Shown here one piece after another: positions 1 through 10,052 of a DNA stretch of 64,000 nt. Position numbers and translations under genes: made by a program. Source of the stretch: an uncultured Pelagibacteraceae bacterium (GTDB lineage Bacteria > Pseudomonadota > Alphaproteobacteria > Pelagibacterales > Pelagibacteraceae); contig CACDWM010000002.1 in the NCBI GenBank assembly GCA_902556505.1, positions 90,451-154,450 of the forward strand. The letters run 5' to 3'. The notes beneath the pieces were generated by a model. It saw only the letters and a program-made list of their open reading frames with translations. It was not told the origin of the DNA and searched no databases. Every line of letters starts with the position of its first letter. Positions within the stretch are counted from its first letter, which is position 1.

Positions 1-2623
1 AAGGTATTAAAGTTAGAGTAAAAAATAAATTTTCAGAAGGTTTCAAGTCGTTATCTTGATAAAATGTTTTGTTGTATTTGACTCCTGCTACTAAGCAGTC
101 ATTCTTATATTCATAACTGAAATTGTAGTATTCTGTGAGATCAATTTCTTTATTTCTTCTGGTTGAAAAAGATATAGAATTATTTTCATCAATTTCATAG
201 GAAGTATTGTTATAAAGTATATGACTATTTCCTATATTACCATTCTCTTCTAAATATGTGAATTCTGTTACGAAATTATTTATAGAAAATTTAGAACCTA
301 AAGAATGATAATCTACAGTTTCAAAATTGTTGTCTATTGAAAAATTATATAACAAATCAAAATTATCAAATAATTTATTGTTTAATGATCCAAATATATT
401 AGAGTTTTTTTTGTCTATAGTTGAGCTAGATGGTATTTTCGTTTCAACTTTGTCTCTTATTACTGTTGCTAATTTAAATTCAATATATTTGTCGGGATTT
501 AAAATTTTATAATTCTTTTTATTTTCTAAGACTTCAATATTATCTTTTTTATCTAGTTTGTAATTTATTCCCATTGTCAAAGACTTTCCTGCTTCAAAAG
601 TATCGCTTAAACCCAATCTATTAATTTCAAAAATATTATTTGCACTGATATTTTTATCTGACGTGCTGTAATCTTTCATATTATTTCCAGGATTAGCTCT
701 TATTGAAATTTTTGGGGTTAAAATTTCGTTATATGTATCACTGTTTTTAATCAGAGGGAAACTGCTTTGAATTTCAGCAATACCCATACCTTCTACCCTG
801 GGGGTTGATTTATAGGTTGGATCATTTTTTCCAAGGGAATTTAAATTTTTAAAATATAAATTATATTGATTTTTAAATCCATTTTCTGTGAAATAATTTA
901 TAGATTTGAATTCAATATCATTAACAACTGAAGTTCTTAAATTATTAGTATCTTTTAATTGATTACTTCCAGATGATATGAAATTAATTGATCCGTCAAT
1001 ATTTTCTATATTTAGATTTTTGTTAAAATTATATGATGGAAGAACATATTGATATCTATCACTTGATATTTTTCCCAAATCTTCAAAAACTTGAATATCT
1101 GCTGACAAATCATAATCTTGATGAGTTAATTCCAAATTTAATTCTGAGAGCATTATATCTTTATTTTTTGGTATAACCGGACTTTCAAATAGATTATTTT
1201 GAAAAACTTTTAAGTATGTATCATTATTTACTCTTTCAATCTTGGCTTCTAATTTGCTTTCGTTAAAATTAGGAAGATTTAACTCTTGCTCATAATTTAA
1301 GAAAAGATGATTAATATCTTTTTTCTTATCATTTACTGAAGATTGATAACCTTTTGTTAAACTAAAATCAGTTATTAAATACGAGTTATCCGTAATTTTT
1401 CTAAATTCATTTTGTAGAATGACTTTATCTTCAAAAATTGTTGGTTTAAAAGTGTAGTCTCTATCATCTCCTAAGGTTATAAAATACGGAATAAAAATTG
1501 AAGATCCTAAAGTCCTAGAACTATTTAATTGAGGCCTCAAAAATCCTGTCCTCCTATCTACAGTTGGATCAGGATGAAAAAACTTTGGGAAGTATAAAAC
1601 TGGGAAATCATAAATTTTTAATAATGCTTTTTCATAAATCATATCTTTCTTAATTTTATCATGGGTAATTTTTTCTGCTTCTATACTCCAAGGAGGGCAA
1701 TCTTCATTAATTTTGCAGCTGGTAAAAATTCCTTTATTTATTATTGTTTTGTTTTCATCACCCTTTGAAGATACACCATAGATTCTTGGATCTTGCTCAG
1801 AATTATTAAAAACTTCTTTGTGTATTTTTATTTTTGTTTCTTTTGATGCAAAACTTTTTTTATTAAAATCAAAAATCCCTTCTGAGAAAAAATATTTATC
1901 TTTATTTTTATTATCAACTTTTGAAAATACGTTTACATTTTTACCTGTTAGAATTTTATTATTTATTTTGTAAAGGAAATTTTCTAAATTATAAATATTA
2001 CCATTGTTGTCTTTGATTGAGGATCTCTCTAAAGATTCAAGAGTATCATCAATATTTGAATATTTTACATTTTTAGACTTAAATTCATATTTTTTTTCTA
2101 AAAATGCTGTAGTTTCACCTTCTGTAAAAATAATTTCATCGTTTTTTAAATATGTTGCATTATCAGAAAATATTAATGTTTCTTCTTTTATATCCTCAAA
2201 TTTAACATTTTTTTCTGCTTTCAAAATATTTTTGATTTTATCAAAATTAAATTTGTAGGCTGTAATCGTATTATTTTCACTTATTGCTTTAGAGTTTCCT
2301 TCAGTGAAGATAATCTCTTTATTCTTTAAATAAGTTGCTTTGTCTGAAAAAACTGTGATGTTATCATCAACACTAAATAATTTTACATTTCCAGAAACAT
2401 TCAAGATATTTGTAATTTTATTATAAACAAAATTCTCTCCTATTATTTCAAAACCATCATTAGTCACAGCTTTTCCACCCTTTGATCCAACAATTAGATT
2501 ACCATTCTCAGAAATGTTAATTTCGGTAACCTTAAAAACGAACTGCTCTTCAGCATTTAAATAACTAAAAAAATTTAAACATAAAAATAAATAAATGATG
2601 AATTTTGATAAATTATTTTTCAT
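1..2623 (-). CDS. lptD: LPS-assembly protein LptD (OstA/Imp), 3'-truncated by window edge
   Basis: Open minus-strand frame from ATG at 2623 running off the left edge (MKNNLSKFIIYLFLCLNFFSYLNAEEQFVFKVTEINISENGNLIVGSKGGKAVTNDGF...). Signal peptide, repeated OstA-type 'ATYLKNxEIIFTEG' units, then 'FPVLYFPKFFHPDPTVDRRTGFLRPQLNSSRTLGSS'. Next to lptG/lptF. Confidence 0.88.
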   Translation of the reverse strand, partial: MKNNLSKFIIYLFLCLNFFSYLNAEEQFVFKVTEINISENGNLIVGSKGGKAVTNDGFEIIGENFVYNKITNILNVSGNVKLFSVDDNITVFSDKATYLKNKEIIFTEGNSKAISENNTITAYKFNFDKIKNILKAEKNVKFEDIKEETLIFSDNATYLKNDEIIFTEGETTAFLEKKYEFKSKNVKYSNIDDTLESLERSSIKDNNGNIYNLENFLYKINNKILTGKNVNVFSKVDNKNKDKYFFSEGIFDFNKKSFASKETKIKIHKEVFNNSEQDPRIYGVSSKGDENKTIINKGIFTSCKINEDCPPWSIEAEKITHDKIKKDMIYEKALLKIYDFPVLYFPKFFHPDPTVDRRTGFLRPQLNSSRTLGSSIFIPYFITLGDDRDYTFKPTIFEDKVILQNEFRKITDNSYLITDFSLTKGYQSSVNDKKKDINHLFLNYEQELNLPNFNESKLEAKIERVNNDTYLKVFQNNLFESPVIPKNKDIMLSELNLELTHQDYDLSADIQVFEDLGKISSDRYQYVLPSYNFNKNLNIENIDGSINFISSGSNQLKDTNNLRTSVVNDIEFKSINYFTENGFKNQYNLYFKNLNSLGKNDPTYKSTPRVEGMGIAEIQSSFPLIKNSDTYNEILTPKISIRANPGNNMKDYSTSDKNISANNIFEINRLGLSDTFEAGKSLTMGINYKLDKKDNIEVLENKKNYKILNPDKYIEFKLATVIRDKVETKIPSSSTIDKKNSNIFGSLNNKLFDNFDLLYNFSIDNNFETVDYHSLGSKFSINNFVTEFTYLEENGNIGNSHILYNNTSYEIDENNSISFSTRRNKEIDLTEYYNFSYEYKNDCLVAGVKYNKTFYQDNDLKPSENLFFTLTLIP

Positions 2624-3686
2624 TAATTTTTAGTAGCATTGAAATATTAATTAAACTTAGCAATAATAAAGGTGTCCAAATTGCAAGTACCAATGGTATT
2701 TTTTCTGTATTTCCCATAACATTAAAAAAATTACTAATATAATAAATTATTACTGAAAAAAATAAGCCTATTACAATTTTTAAAGTGTTACTCTTAAAGT
2801 TCTTTGTATTAAACATAATTATTGCAGAAAATATAGTCATTAACATTAAGTATATAGGATAAGTTAAAATTTTATTTATTTGCATATTTACATCTACTAC
2901 TGAATAGTTAAGTGACTTATAATTATTTCGTAAATTAATTAATTTTAAGATCGATAGTGACGATAAGTTAGAGAACAAAGATCCTATAGTCTCTAAATTA
3001 AAATTAGTTTCAAATTCAAATAATTCAACGTTTTTATTAGTGTTATCTTCAATAATTGAAGCATCATAAATGAGCCATTTGTTTTTTTTTATATCAATTT
3101 TGTCACTTCTTATATTTCTTATTGGCTTAAAATTTTTGTCAAATGTAGTTATAAAAGTATCCTTTAAATACTCACCTTCCATTGTAGAGGAATTAATTAT
3201 ACTAATTTCTTCGTTTAAAATATCCTTAATCCACAACCCGTTTTTATTTATAACGGCTAAATAAGATTGATCATTTGAATATTGATTTTTTACCTCTAAA
3301 TAGTACTTCTGCAGATTTGAGGACAAATTATAAAATAAGGTAATTATTAGAATTCCTAATAAAAAGCTAAGAATACTAAGAAAAAATATAATTTTTATAT
3401 TTTTTAATCCAGAATATTTGAAAATGTTAATTTCGTTGTTGTTAAAAAGTTTAATAAAAAAAAATTGAGCTGATATTAAAAAAATAAATGGGAACATTTC
3501 AAAAATTACTGAAGGAGTATTCATAATCGACAAATAAATTGGATATAAAGTATTGACATCTTTATCATTAAAAAATTCAATTTCTTTAATAATATTTAAA
3601 ATTAAAACTAAACTTAACATTATTAAAAAAATATTAATAAAAGACTTAAAAAAACTAACGGTCAAAAATTTAATGTAAGTTTTCAT
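2613..3686 (-). CDS. lptG: LPS export ABC transporter permease LptG
   Basis: 357-aa YjgP/YjgQ-family multi-TM protein; overlaps lptF and lptD ends. Confidence 0.85.
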   Translation of the reverse strand: MKTYIKFLTVSFFKSFINIFLIMLSLVLILNIIKEIEFFNDKDVNTLYPIYLSIMNTPSVIFEMFPFIFLISAQFFFIKLFNNNEINIFKYSGLKNIKIIFFLSILSFLLGILIITLFYNLSSNLQKYYLEVKNQYSNDQSYLAVINKNGLWIKDILNEEISIINSSTMEGEYLKDTFITTFDKNFKPIRNIRSDKIDIKKNKWLIYDASIIEDNTNKNVELFEFETNFNLETIGSLFSNLSSLSILKLINLRNNYKSLNYSVVDVNMQINKILTYPIYLMLMTIFSAIIMFNTKNFKSNTLKIVIGLFFSVIIYYISNFFNVMGNTEKIPLVLAIWTPLLLLSLINISMLLKINEK

Positions 3687-4807
3687 GTTTGAATTCTAAA
3701 TTCTTTAAATTTAAATTTGAAGATTATAATCATGTACAGCAGCAAAATTATAATTATTGGAAAAGAAATTAAAAAAATATTTTTAGTAAAAGATTTTTGT
3801 ATATATCCAAGTGAACTTTCAGAAATAATTATTGCCGATAAACCAAGTGCAAATAGTGAAAACCTATATCTTAAATATCTAATATTTTCTTTTGATATAA
3901 AACAATTCATTGCAGAAATTAAAATTAATAAAGGAATATAAAAGGGTGTAATTAATCTTTTAAATAGTTCTTTGTATACGTTTCTTGGATTAGAAATATC
4001 GCAATTTAAAATTTTTTTTCCTTTTTGAAAATAAATATTTTCAATACAATCAATCAAACTTCTAGTAGACTGTTCTTGTAGTTTTCTATGAACTATCATG
4101 TGTGAGACCATATTTTCTAATCCAAAATCAGATTTCGAGAAATTGAATCTTGTTATTTTACCATCCTTACTGGTTAGATTTTGTCCATCGTATAGAACTA
4201 AAACTTTTCTGTTACCTTTATTTTTAAATATACCTTTCTTAGCAAAAGTAATCTGAAATTTATCCTTTGAAACTTTTTTAATATAAATATTTATAAATTC
4301 TTCTTTGTCATTTTTATCTTCTGCATATATTGTTAATCCTTTAACAGTATCATTAAATTTTTTTGGTTTAATGAGACCTTCAAAATAATCTACATCAGAA
4401 CTTCTTAACTGACTTCTTGCTATCTCTTGAGACTTAGGTACTAAAATTGTCAGAAGTAACATTTGAAAAAATAAAATTAATATTGAAAAAATAATAAAAA
4501 AATTAATTACACTTATTTTTTCTATTCCATGATTCCAAAAAATAATTAGCTCATTGTTCATCTCGTATTTAATAAAAATATATGAAAAGCTAAAAAAAAT
4601 ACAAAATGGGAGAACTTTACTTACAATTTTGGGTAGATTTAAAAGAGTATACCAAATATAAACATTATAATTTCTACCGTCCTCTATCATAATATCTAAA
4701 AAATTTACTGCCTGAAAGACCCATATAATTGAACTTATTCCTAGCAATGTAATTAAGAAGAAAATTACACAGTCAAATAAAAGCTTTCTAAAAATTATTT
4801 TTTTCAT
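3683..4807 (-). CDS. lptF: LPS export ABC transporter permease LptF
   Basis: 374-aa YjgP/YjgQ-family protein, 4-bp overlap with lptG. Confidence 0.85.
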   Translation of the reverse strand: MKKIIFRKLLFDCVIFFLITLLGISSIIWVFQAVNFLDIMIEDGRNYNVYIWYTLLNLPKIVSKVLPFCIFFSFSYIFIKYEMNNELIIFWNHGIEKISVINFFIIFSILILFFQMLLLTILVPKSQEIARSQLRSSDVDYFEGLIKPKKFNDTVKGLTIYAEDKNDKEEFINIYIKKVSKDKFQITFAKKGIFKNKGNRKVLVLYDGQNLTSKDGKITRFNFSKSDFGLENMVSHMIVHRKLQEQSTRSLIDCIENIYFQKGKKILNCDISNPRNVYKELFKRLITPFYIPLLILISAMNCFISKENIRYLRYRFSLFALGLSAIIISESSLGYIQKSFTKNIFLISFPIIIILLLYMIIIFKFKFKEFRIQT

Positions 4808-4868
4808 TGAAATAAGGTATTTTTATCCATATATAGCACTCTACACTTCCAGAGTGTATTTAAAATTT

Positions 4869-6323
4869 ATGAGTATTCAAATTTATTATAAAAACAGAGT
4901 TTCAAAAAAAAATAAACCCAATTTGGTTTTATTTGTTGATGAAAAGTTCAATATTTCGATCTTAAAGAAACATATTTCAGCCTCTGAATATAATTTTATA
5001 TTAGACTTGATCAAAAAAAGAGATAAAAAAAGGAAGATAATACCTTTTGATATAAGTTCAAAAAAAAAAATAATATTAGTTTCATTAAAAACAAATATCA
5101 CTAATTCTGAAGCAGAAAATTTAGGTGCAAAATTTTATGATCAATTTAAAAGCAAAAAAATAAACGAATTTAACCTAGAATCAGAAACTCTATCAATTCA
5201 ACAAAATAATATTTTAGGATATTTTGTACATGGTATAAAATTGAAATCCTATACATTTGAAAAATATAAAACAAAAAAAGACAAAAAAAATATTTCAATA
5301 ATAATAAATGGTAAAAATCAACCATCTGTTAAGGATCAAATCAAATTTAAAGCTATAGAAAATGGAACTTTTTATACTAGAGATTTAGTTTCTGAACCTG
5401 GTAACATTTTACATCCTGATGAATATGCAAAAAGACTAAACTCACTTAAAAAATATGGTTTAAAAGTAACTGTATATGACGAAAAAAAATTAAAAAAACT
5501 AGGAATGAATACATTGCTTGGTGTTGGTCAGGGTAGTGTAAGAGGATCATATCTAGTAACAATGGAATGGAATGGATTAAAAGATAAATCAAAACCTTTA
5601 GCTTTTGTTGGTAAAGGAGTTTGCTTTGACACAGGTGGAATATCTTTAAAACCTGCAAAATTTATGGAAGATATGACTTATGATATGGCTGGATCTGCTG
5701 TAGTTGTTGGCTTAATGAAAAGTTTAGCTTTAAGAAAAGCAAAAGTAAATGCAGTAGGTGTGGTTGGGCTTGTTGAAAATATGCCTGGTGGTAATGCACA
5801 AAGACCTGGCGATATAGTGAAGTCGTACAGTGGAAAGACAGTTGAAATTTTAAATACAGACGCTGAAGGAAGATTAGTATTAGCTGATGCTTTAACTTAT
5901 ACAGAAGAGAAGTTTAAACCAAAATTTATAGTAGACTTAGCAACTCTAACAGGAGCAATTATTGTTTCTCTTGGATCAGAGTATGCTGGTCTATTTTCAA
6001 ATAATGATAAATTATCAAATCAATTGATTAAGGCAGGTGAAAATGTTGAAGAAAAAGTTTGGAGAATGCCTCTGAATAAAAATTTTGATAAGTTAATTGA
6101 CTCAAAAAATGCAGATATGCAAAATATTAATTATGTTGGGGGAGCAGGTTCAACAACGGCTGCTCAATTTTTGCAAAGATTTATTTTAAATAAAACACCT
6201 TGGGCACACTTAGATATAGCAGGAATGGCATTTTCTAAATATGGAGGAGCATTAAATTCTGGCGGTGCAACAGGTTACGGAGTGAGATTATTAAACAAAC
6301 TAATAGAGGATAATTATGAGTAA
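4869..6323 (+). CDS. pepA: Leucyl aminopeptidase (M17)
   Basis: M17 signatures VGKGVCFDTGGISLKP, NTDAEGRLVLADAL; ATG at 4869 (MSIQIYYKN) preferred to the 4854 start in the ORF track. Confidence 0.93.
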   Translation: MSIQIYYKNRVSKKNKPNLVLFVDEKFNISILKKHISASEYNFILDLIKKRDKKRKIIPFDISSKKKIILVSLKTNITNSEAENLGAKFYDQFKSKKINEFNLESETLSIQQNNILGYFVHGIKLKSYTFEKYKTKKDKKNISIIINGKNQPSVKDQIKFKAIENGTFYTRDLVSEPGNILHPDEYAKRLNSLKKYGLKVTVYDEKKLKKLGMNTLLGVGQGSVRGSYLVTMEWNGLKDKSKPLAFVGKGVCFDTGGISLKPAKFMEDMTYDMAGSAVVVGLMKSLALRKAKVNAVGVVGLVENMPGGNAQRPGDIVKSYSGKTVEILNTDAEGRLVLADALTYTEEKFKPKFIVDLATLTGAIIVSLGSEYAGLFSNNDKLSNQLIKAGENVEEKVWRMPLNKNFDKLIDSKNADMQNINYVGGAGSTTAAQFLQRFILNKTPWAHLDIAGMAFSKYGGALNSGGATGYGVRLLNKLIEDNYE

Positions 6324-6726
6324 TTTAGAACAAACATTATCAATTATTAAACCAGATGCAGTGGAGAGAAATCTAGAGAACGAAATTAAAGAAATGTTTA
6401 AATCTAATGATTTTACAATTTTAAAAGAAAAAAAAATACAAATTGAAAAGTCAGAAGCTGAAAAGTTTTATAAAGTTCATGAAACCAAACCATTTTATAA
6501 TGATTTATGTGCCTATTTATCATCAGGTCCGATTGTTGTAATGGTTCTTGAAAAAGACAATGCAGTTTTAGGAAATAGAGAATTAATGGGTGCTACAAAT
6601 CCAGAAGATGCAGAAGAAGGCACTATTAGAAAAAAATACGGGATTTCAATAGACAAAAACTCTGTCCATGGATCAGATAGTGTTGAAAATGCTAAAATTG
6701 AAATAGATTTTTTCTTTAAAGATTAA
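6316..6726 (+). CDS. ndk: Nucleoside diphosphate kinase
   Basis: EQTLSIIKPDAVERN, GATNPEDAEEGTIRKKYG, NSVHGSDSVENA motifs. Confidence 0.95.
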   Translation: MSNLEQTLSIIKPDAVERNLENEIKEMFKSNDFTILKEKKIQIEKSEAEKFYKVHETKPFYNDLCAYLSSGPIVVMVLEKDNAVLGNRELMGATNPEDAEEGTIRKKYGISIDKNSVHGSDSVENAKIEIDFFFKD

Positions 6727-7297
6727 AAACTTTTAATATAGCTTTTGGGTAAAGTTTATGCTCTTCGACTAAAATTTTTTTAGCAAGAGAAGACTCAGTA
6801 TCTTTTTTTAAAATTTTTACTTTCTTTTGTAGAACAATCTTCCCTGAGTCTAATCTAGCATTTACAAAATGAACAGTGCATCCTGAGTATTTTTCCTTGT
6901 TTTTTAATACTCTTTGGTGAGTATTTAATCCTTTATATTTAGGTAGTAAAGAGGGGTGTATATTTAATATTTTTCCTTTAAATTTTTTTATAAAATTTTT
7001 TGACAAAATTTTCATAAATCCAGCTAGACAAATCATCTCAATATTATTTTTTTTTAAGATGGAAAGTAGCTTATTTTCACTTAATTTTTTATTTTTAAAA
7101 TTTAAAACTTTTTTTTTAATTTTAAATTTTTTGGCATAATTTAAACCTTTTGCCTTAGAGTTATTTGAAACAATAAAGTTAATTGATATAGGAGATATTT
7201 TAGTTTTAGAAAATTTAGCTAAAGATTTTAAATTACTACCTGTACCTGAAATAAATACAGCTGTTTTAATTCTATTGATACCAGTGGATAGAACCAT
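6716..7297 (-). CDS. purN: Phosphoribosylglycinamide formyltransferase
   Basis: GART family: FISGTGSNLKSL, LNIHPSLLPKYKGLNTHQRVL, GCTVHFVNARLDSG. Confidence 0.93.
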   Translation of the reverse strand: MVLSTGINRIKTAVFISGTGSNLKSLAKFSKTKISPISINFIVSNNSKAKGLNYAKKFKIKKKVLNFKNKKLSENKLLSILKKNNIEMICLAGFMKILSKNFIKKFKGKILNIHPSLLPKYKGLNTHQRVLKNKEKYSGCTVHFVNARLDSGKIVLQKKVKILKKDTESSLAKKILVEEHKLYPKAILKVFNL

Positions 7298-8303
7298 TTA
7301 ACTTAACTTTATTTTTACCATTAGAAATTTTTCCAATAACATATGGTTTGTATTCTTTTGAAAAAAATTTACTTATTCTTTTTAAATTTTTACTTTCAAC
7401 AATAAGACAAAAACCAACTCCACAATTAAATGTTTTAAGCATTTCTTTATCAGAAATTCCATTATTTTTAAGCCAATTAAATATTTTAGAAGTTTCAATT
7501 TTATCTAAATTTATATGTGCTGAGAGTTTATCTGGTATAATTCTTTTAATATTATCAGACAAACCTCCTCCAGTTATATTCGCACAGCCATTGATTAAGT
7601 TGTTGTTTATTAAATTCATTATTTCTTTAACATATATTTTAGTTGGTTTTAGAAGCTCAGATTTTAAAAATTTATTTTTTTTAATATTTATTTTTTTTTG
7701 TTTTAATAAATATCTTACAAGAGAATAACCATTAGAATGTAAACCACTGGAAGGAATTGCAACTATAAGATTATTTTTTTTTATTTTATTTTTATTTAAA
7801 ATTCTATTCTTTCCTACAACTCCTACAGCAAAACCTGCAATATCAAATTTACCTTTTTCATACGTACCTGGCATTTCAGCAGTTTCTCCACCGACGAGCT
7901 CACATTCTGATTGATTACAGCCTTTGTTAATCCCTTTTATTATTGCTTTAAGTTTTTTAAGATCAATTTTATTTATTGATATATAGTCTAAAAAAAGCAA
8001 AGGCTTAGCTCCTTGTACGATTAAATCATTTACACTCATAGCAACCAAGTCAATTCCAATGGTATCAAATTTATTTAATGTATTAGCAATTTCAATTTTG
8101 GTTCCCACACCATCTGTGCAAGCTACGATTTTAGGTTGTTTAATGTTACTAGGTATATTTGTTATTGAGCCAAACCCACCTATATTTGAAAACTTTTTTT
8201 TGCCTCTTTTTTTTGCTGAAACTGTAGAAATGAAATCAACAAACTTGTCTGCAGCTTTGATATTAACTCCACTTTTTTTATAGGTAAATTTTTTTTTATT
8301 CAT
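7272..8303 (-). CDS. purM: Phosphoribosylformylglycinamidine cyclo-ligase
   Basis: VACTDGVGTKIEIA, GETAEMPGTY, GLHSNGYSLVR; overlaps purN. Confidence 0.94.
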   Translation of the reverse strand: MNKKKFTYKKSGVNIKAADKFVDFISTVSAKKRGKKKFSNIGGFGSITNIPSNIKQPKIVACTDGVGTKIEIANTLNKFDTIGIDLVAMSVNDLIVQGAKPLLFLDYISINKIDLKKLKAIIKGINKGCNQSECELVGGETAEMPGTYEKGKFDIAGFAVGVVGKNRILNKNKIKKNNLIVAIPSSGLHSNGYSLVRYLLKQKKINIKKNKFLKSELLKPTKIYVKEIMNLINNNLINGCANITGGGLSDNIKRIIPDKLSAHINLDKIETSKIFNWLKNNGISDKEMLKTFNCGVGFCLIVESKNLKRISKFFSKEYKPYVIGKISNGKNKVKLNGSIHWYQ

Positions 8304-8314
8304 TAATATGTTTT

Positions 8315-9403
8315 ATGAAATTTATTTCTCAACTTTATAAATTAAGGCTTTTATATAATTTTTTTTTATTTCTTGCTTTAATAAATATTTTCTTTTCCAC
8401 AGAAAATAGTCATGCAAAGACATTTTCTATAAATGATATTGAAATATCAACACCTTTTGAAATAAATTTTAATAAAAATGAAATTATTGATAAAGGATTT
8501 TTAAAGGCATTTAATGAACTAATTTTTTCAATTGTCCAAAGTAAAGATCAAATAAAATTAAAAAAAACGCCAATAAATCAAATAAAAGGAATGATAGAAA
8601 CTTTCTCTATTAAGGAGGAAAAGTTTATAGATGAAATTTATTATCTTACCCTTAATGTTTCATTTAATAAAAAAATTATATTTGATTTACTAGAGTCAAA
8701 AAATGTATTTCCGTCTTTACCTGTAAAAAAAGATTTCTTATTCATTCCAGTTTTTGTTGATCAGAATAAAAATCAAGTTTCAATGTTCTCTGAGGATAAA
8801 TTATTTTCCAGCTGGAATGTAAATAACAAAAAAAAAAATCTTTTAAATTATATCTTACCCACTCAAGATCTTGATGATTTTAGTTTAATAAAAAGAAATA
8901 TTAATAATTTAGAAACTTATGACTTCAAAGAAATTATAAACAAATACAATATAAATGATCACATAATTATGATTGTGTTTAAAGATGATAATAAAATAAG
9001 AGTATTTAATAAAATTTTTTTCAATAAAAAAAAAAATATAAAGAATTTAAATTATACTGAAGTTAATTTTGATGATGAAGAAGAGTTATTTGAATTAATT
9101 GATAATATAAAATTAGTCTACGAAGATTTTTGGAAATCACAAAATCAAATCAATACTTCTGTAAAGTTATCTTTAAATATTTCTATTGATAACTCTAATA
9201 ATATAAAAATTAATAAATTTGAAAAAATTTTATCTGATATGGATTTGATATATAATTTTTCAATTTATAAGTTCAATAATCGAAATAATTTTTATAAAGT
9301 TATTTTTAATGGAACACCTGATAAGTTTTTAGAAGTTATGAGTGATCAAAATTATGATTTTGAAATTAAAAATAAAATTTGGGTTTTAAATGACAGATCT
9401 TAA
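8315..9403 (+). CDS. DUF2066-like secreted/periplasmic protein
   Basis: Signal-peptide-like N-terminus, 362 aa, located between purM and hda, a common alphaproteobacterial context for DUF2066. Confidence 0.6.
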   Translation: MKFISQLYKLRLLYNFFLFLALINIFFSTENSHAKTFSINDIEISTPFEINFNKNEIIDKGFLKAFNELIFSIVQSKDQIKLKKTPINQIKGMIETFSIKEEKFIDEIYYLTLNVSFNKKIIFDLLESKNVFPSLPVKKDFLFIPVFVDQNKNQVSMFSEDKLFSSWNVNNKKKNLLNYILPTQDLDDFSLIKRNINNLETYDFKEIINKYNINDHIIMIVFKDDNKIRVFNKIFFNKKKNIKNLNYTEVNFDDEEELFELIDNIKLVYEDFWKSQNQINTSVKLSLNISIDNSNNIKINKFEKILSDMDLIYNFSIYKFNNRNNFYKVIFNGTPDKFLEVMSDQNYDFEIKNKIWVLNDRS

Positions 9404-10052
9404 TCAGCAAATACTTAAATTTGATTATGATCAAAATTTTAAAGATCAGGATTTTTATGTTTCAAACAGCAACGAACACTCTTTTAGCCTTTTAAATAGC
9501 TGGCCAAAATGGGATAAAAATTTTATAAACTTAATAGGTGAAAAGTTTTCAGGAAAAAGTCATTTAATAAATATATTTTTAGAAAAGCACAGAGGAATTA
9601 AAATTAATGCAGAAGATATTAATAATGACTTTCTTCAAAAAATTAAAATATATGAAAATATTATTATTGAGGATTTAACTGAAAAAATAAATGAAAACTT
9701 ATTATTTACACTTATAAATATAATAGATCAGGATAATAAGTACTTAATTGTAACCTCAAAAATACCAATAGTTGACTTTAATTTTAAATTAAATGATCTT
9801 AATTCAAGATCTAATAATTTTATTTTATCTCAAATTGAAAAACCTGGTGACGATTTAATTTATGCGCTAATATTAAAAAATCTTTCTGATCGTCAAATAT
9901 CAATAGACCAAAAACTTATTGAATTTATAATTAAGAGAATTGATAGAACTTATGGCAAAATTTCTGATTTCATATATAAAATCGACGAAATTAGTTTAAA
10001 AAGAAAGAAACCAATCGATTTTAAAATTATAAAAGAAGCATTAGAGGTTTAA
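9390..10052 (+). CDS. hda: DnaA-related ATPase, HdaA/Hda-like regulator
   Basis: N-terminal clamp-like QQILKFDYDQNF, P-loop-like GEKFSGKSHL, small DnaA-like AAA+ protein. Confidence 0.7.
   Translation: MTDLNQQILKFDYDQNFKDQDFYVSNSNEHSFSLLNSWPKWDKNFINLIGEKFSGKSHLINIFLEKHRGIKINAEDINNDFLQKIKIYENIIIEDLTEKINENLLFTLINIIDQDNKYLIVTSKIPIVDFNFKLNDLNSRSNNFILSQIEKPGDDLIYALILKNLSDRQISIDQKLIEFIIKRIDRTYGKISDFIYKIDEISLKRKKPIDFKIIKEALEV

Noticed and set aside
327-512. Short plus-strand ORF in the track
   Set aside because: Antisense to the continuous minus-strand lptD frame; low-complexity, no family resemblance. The same applies to 2004..2258.
3070-3264. Plus-strand ORF inside lptG
   Set aside because: Antisense shadow ORF of a well-supported gene. 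Also 3717..3941, 7348..7728, 8059..8283, 14052..14372, 17784..17978 and 18117..18299.
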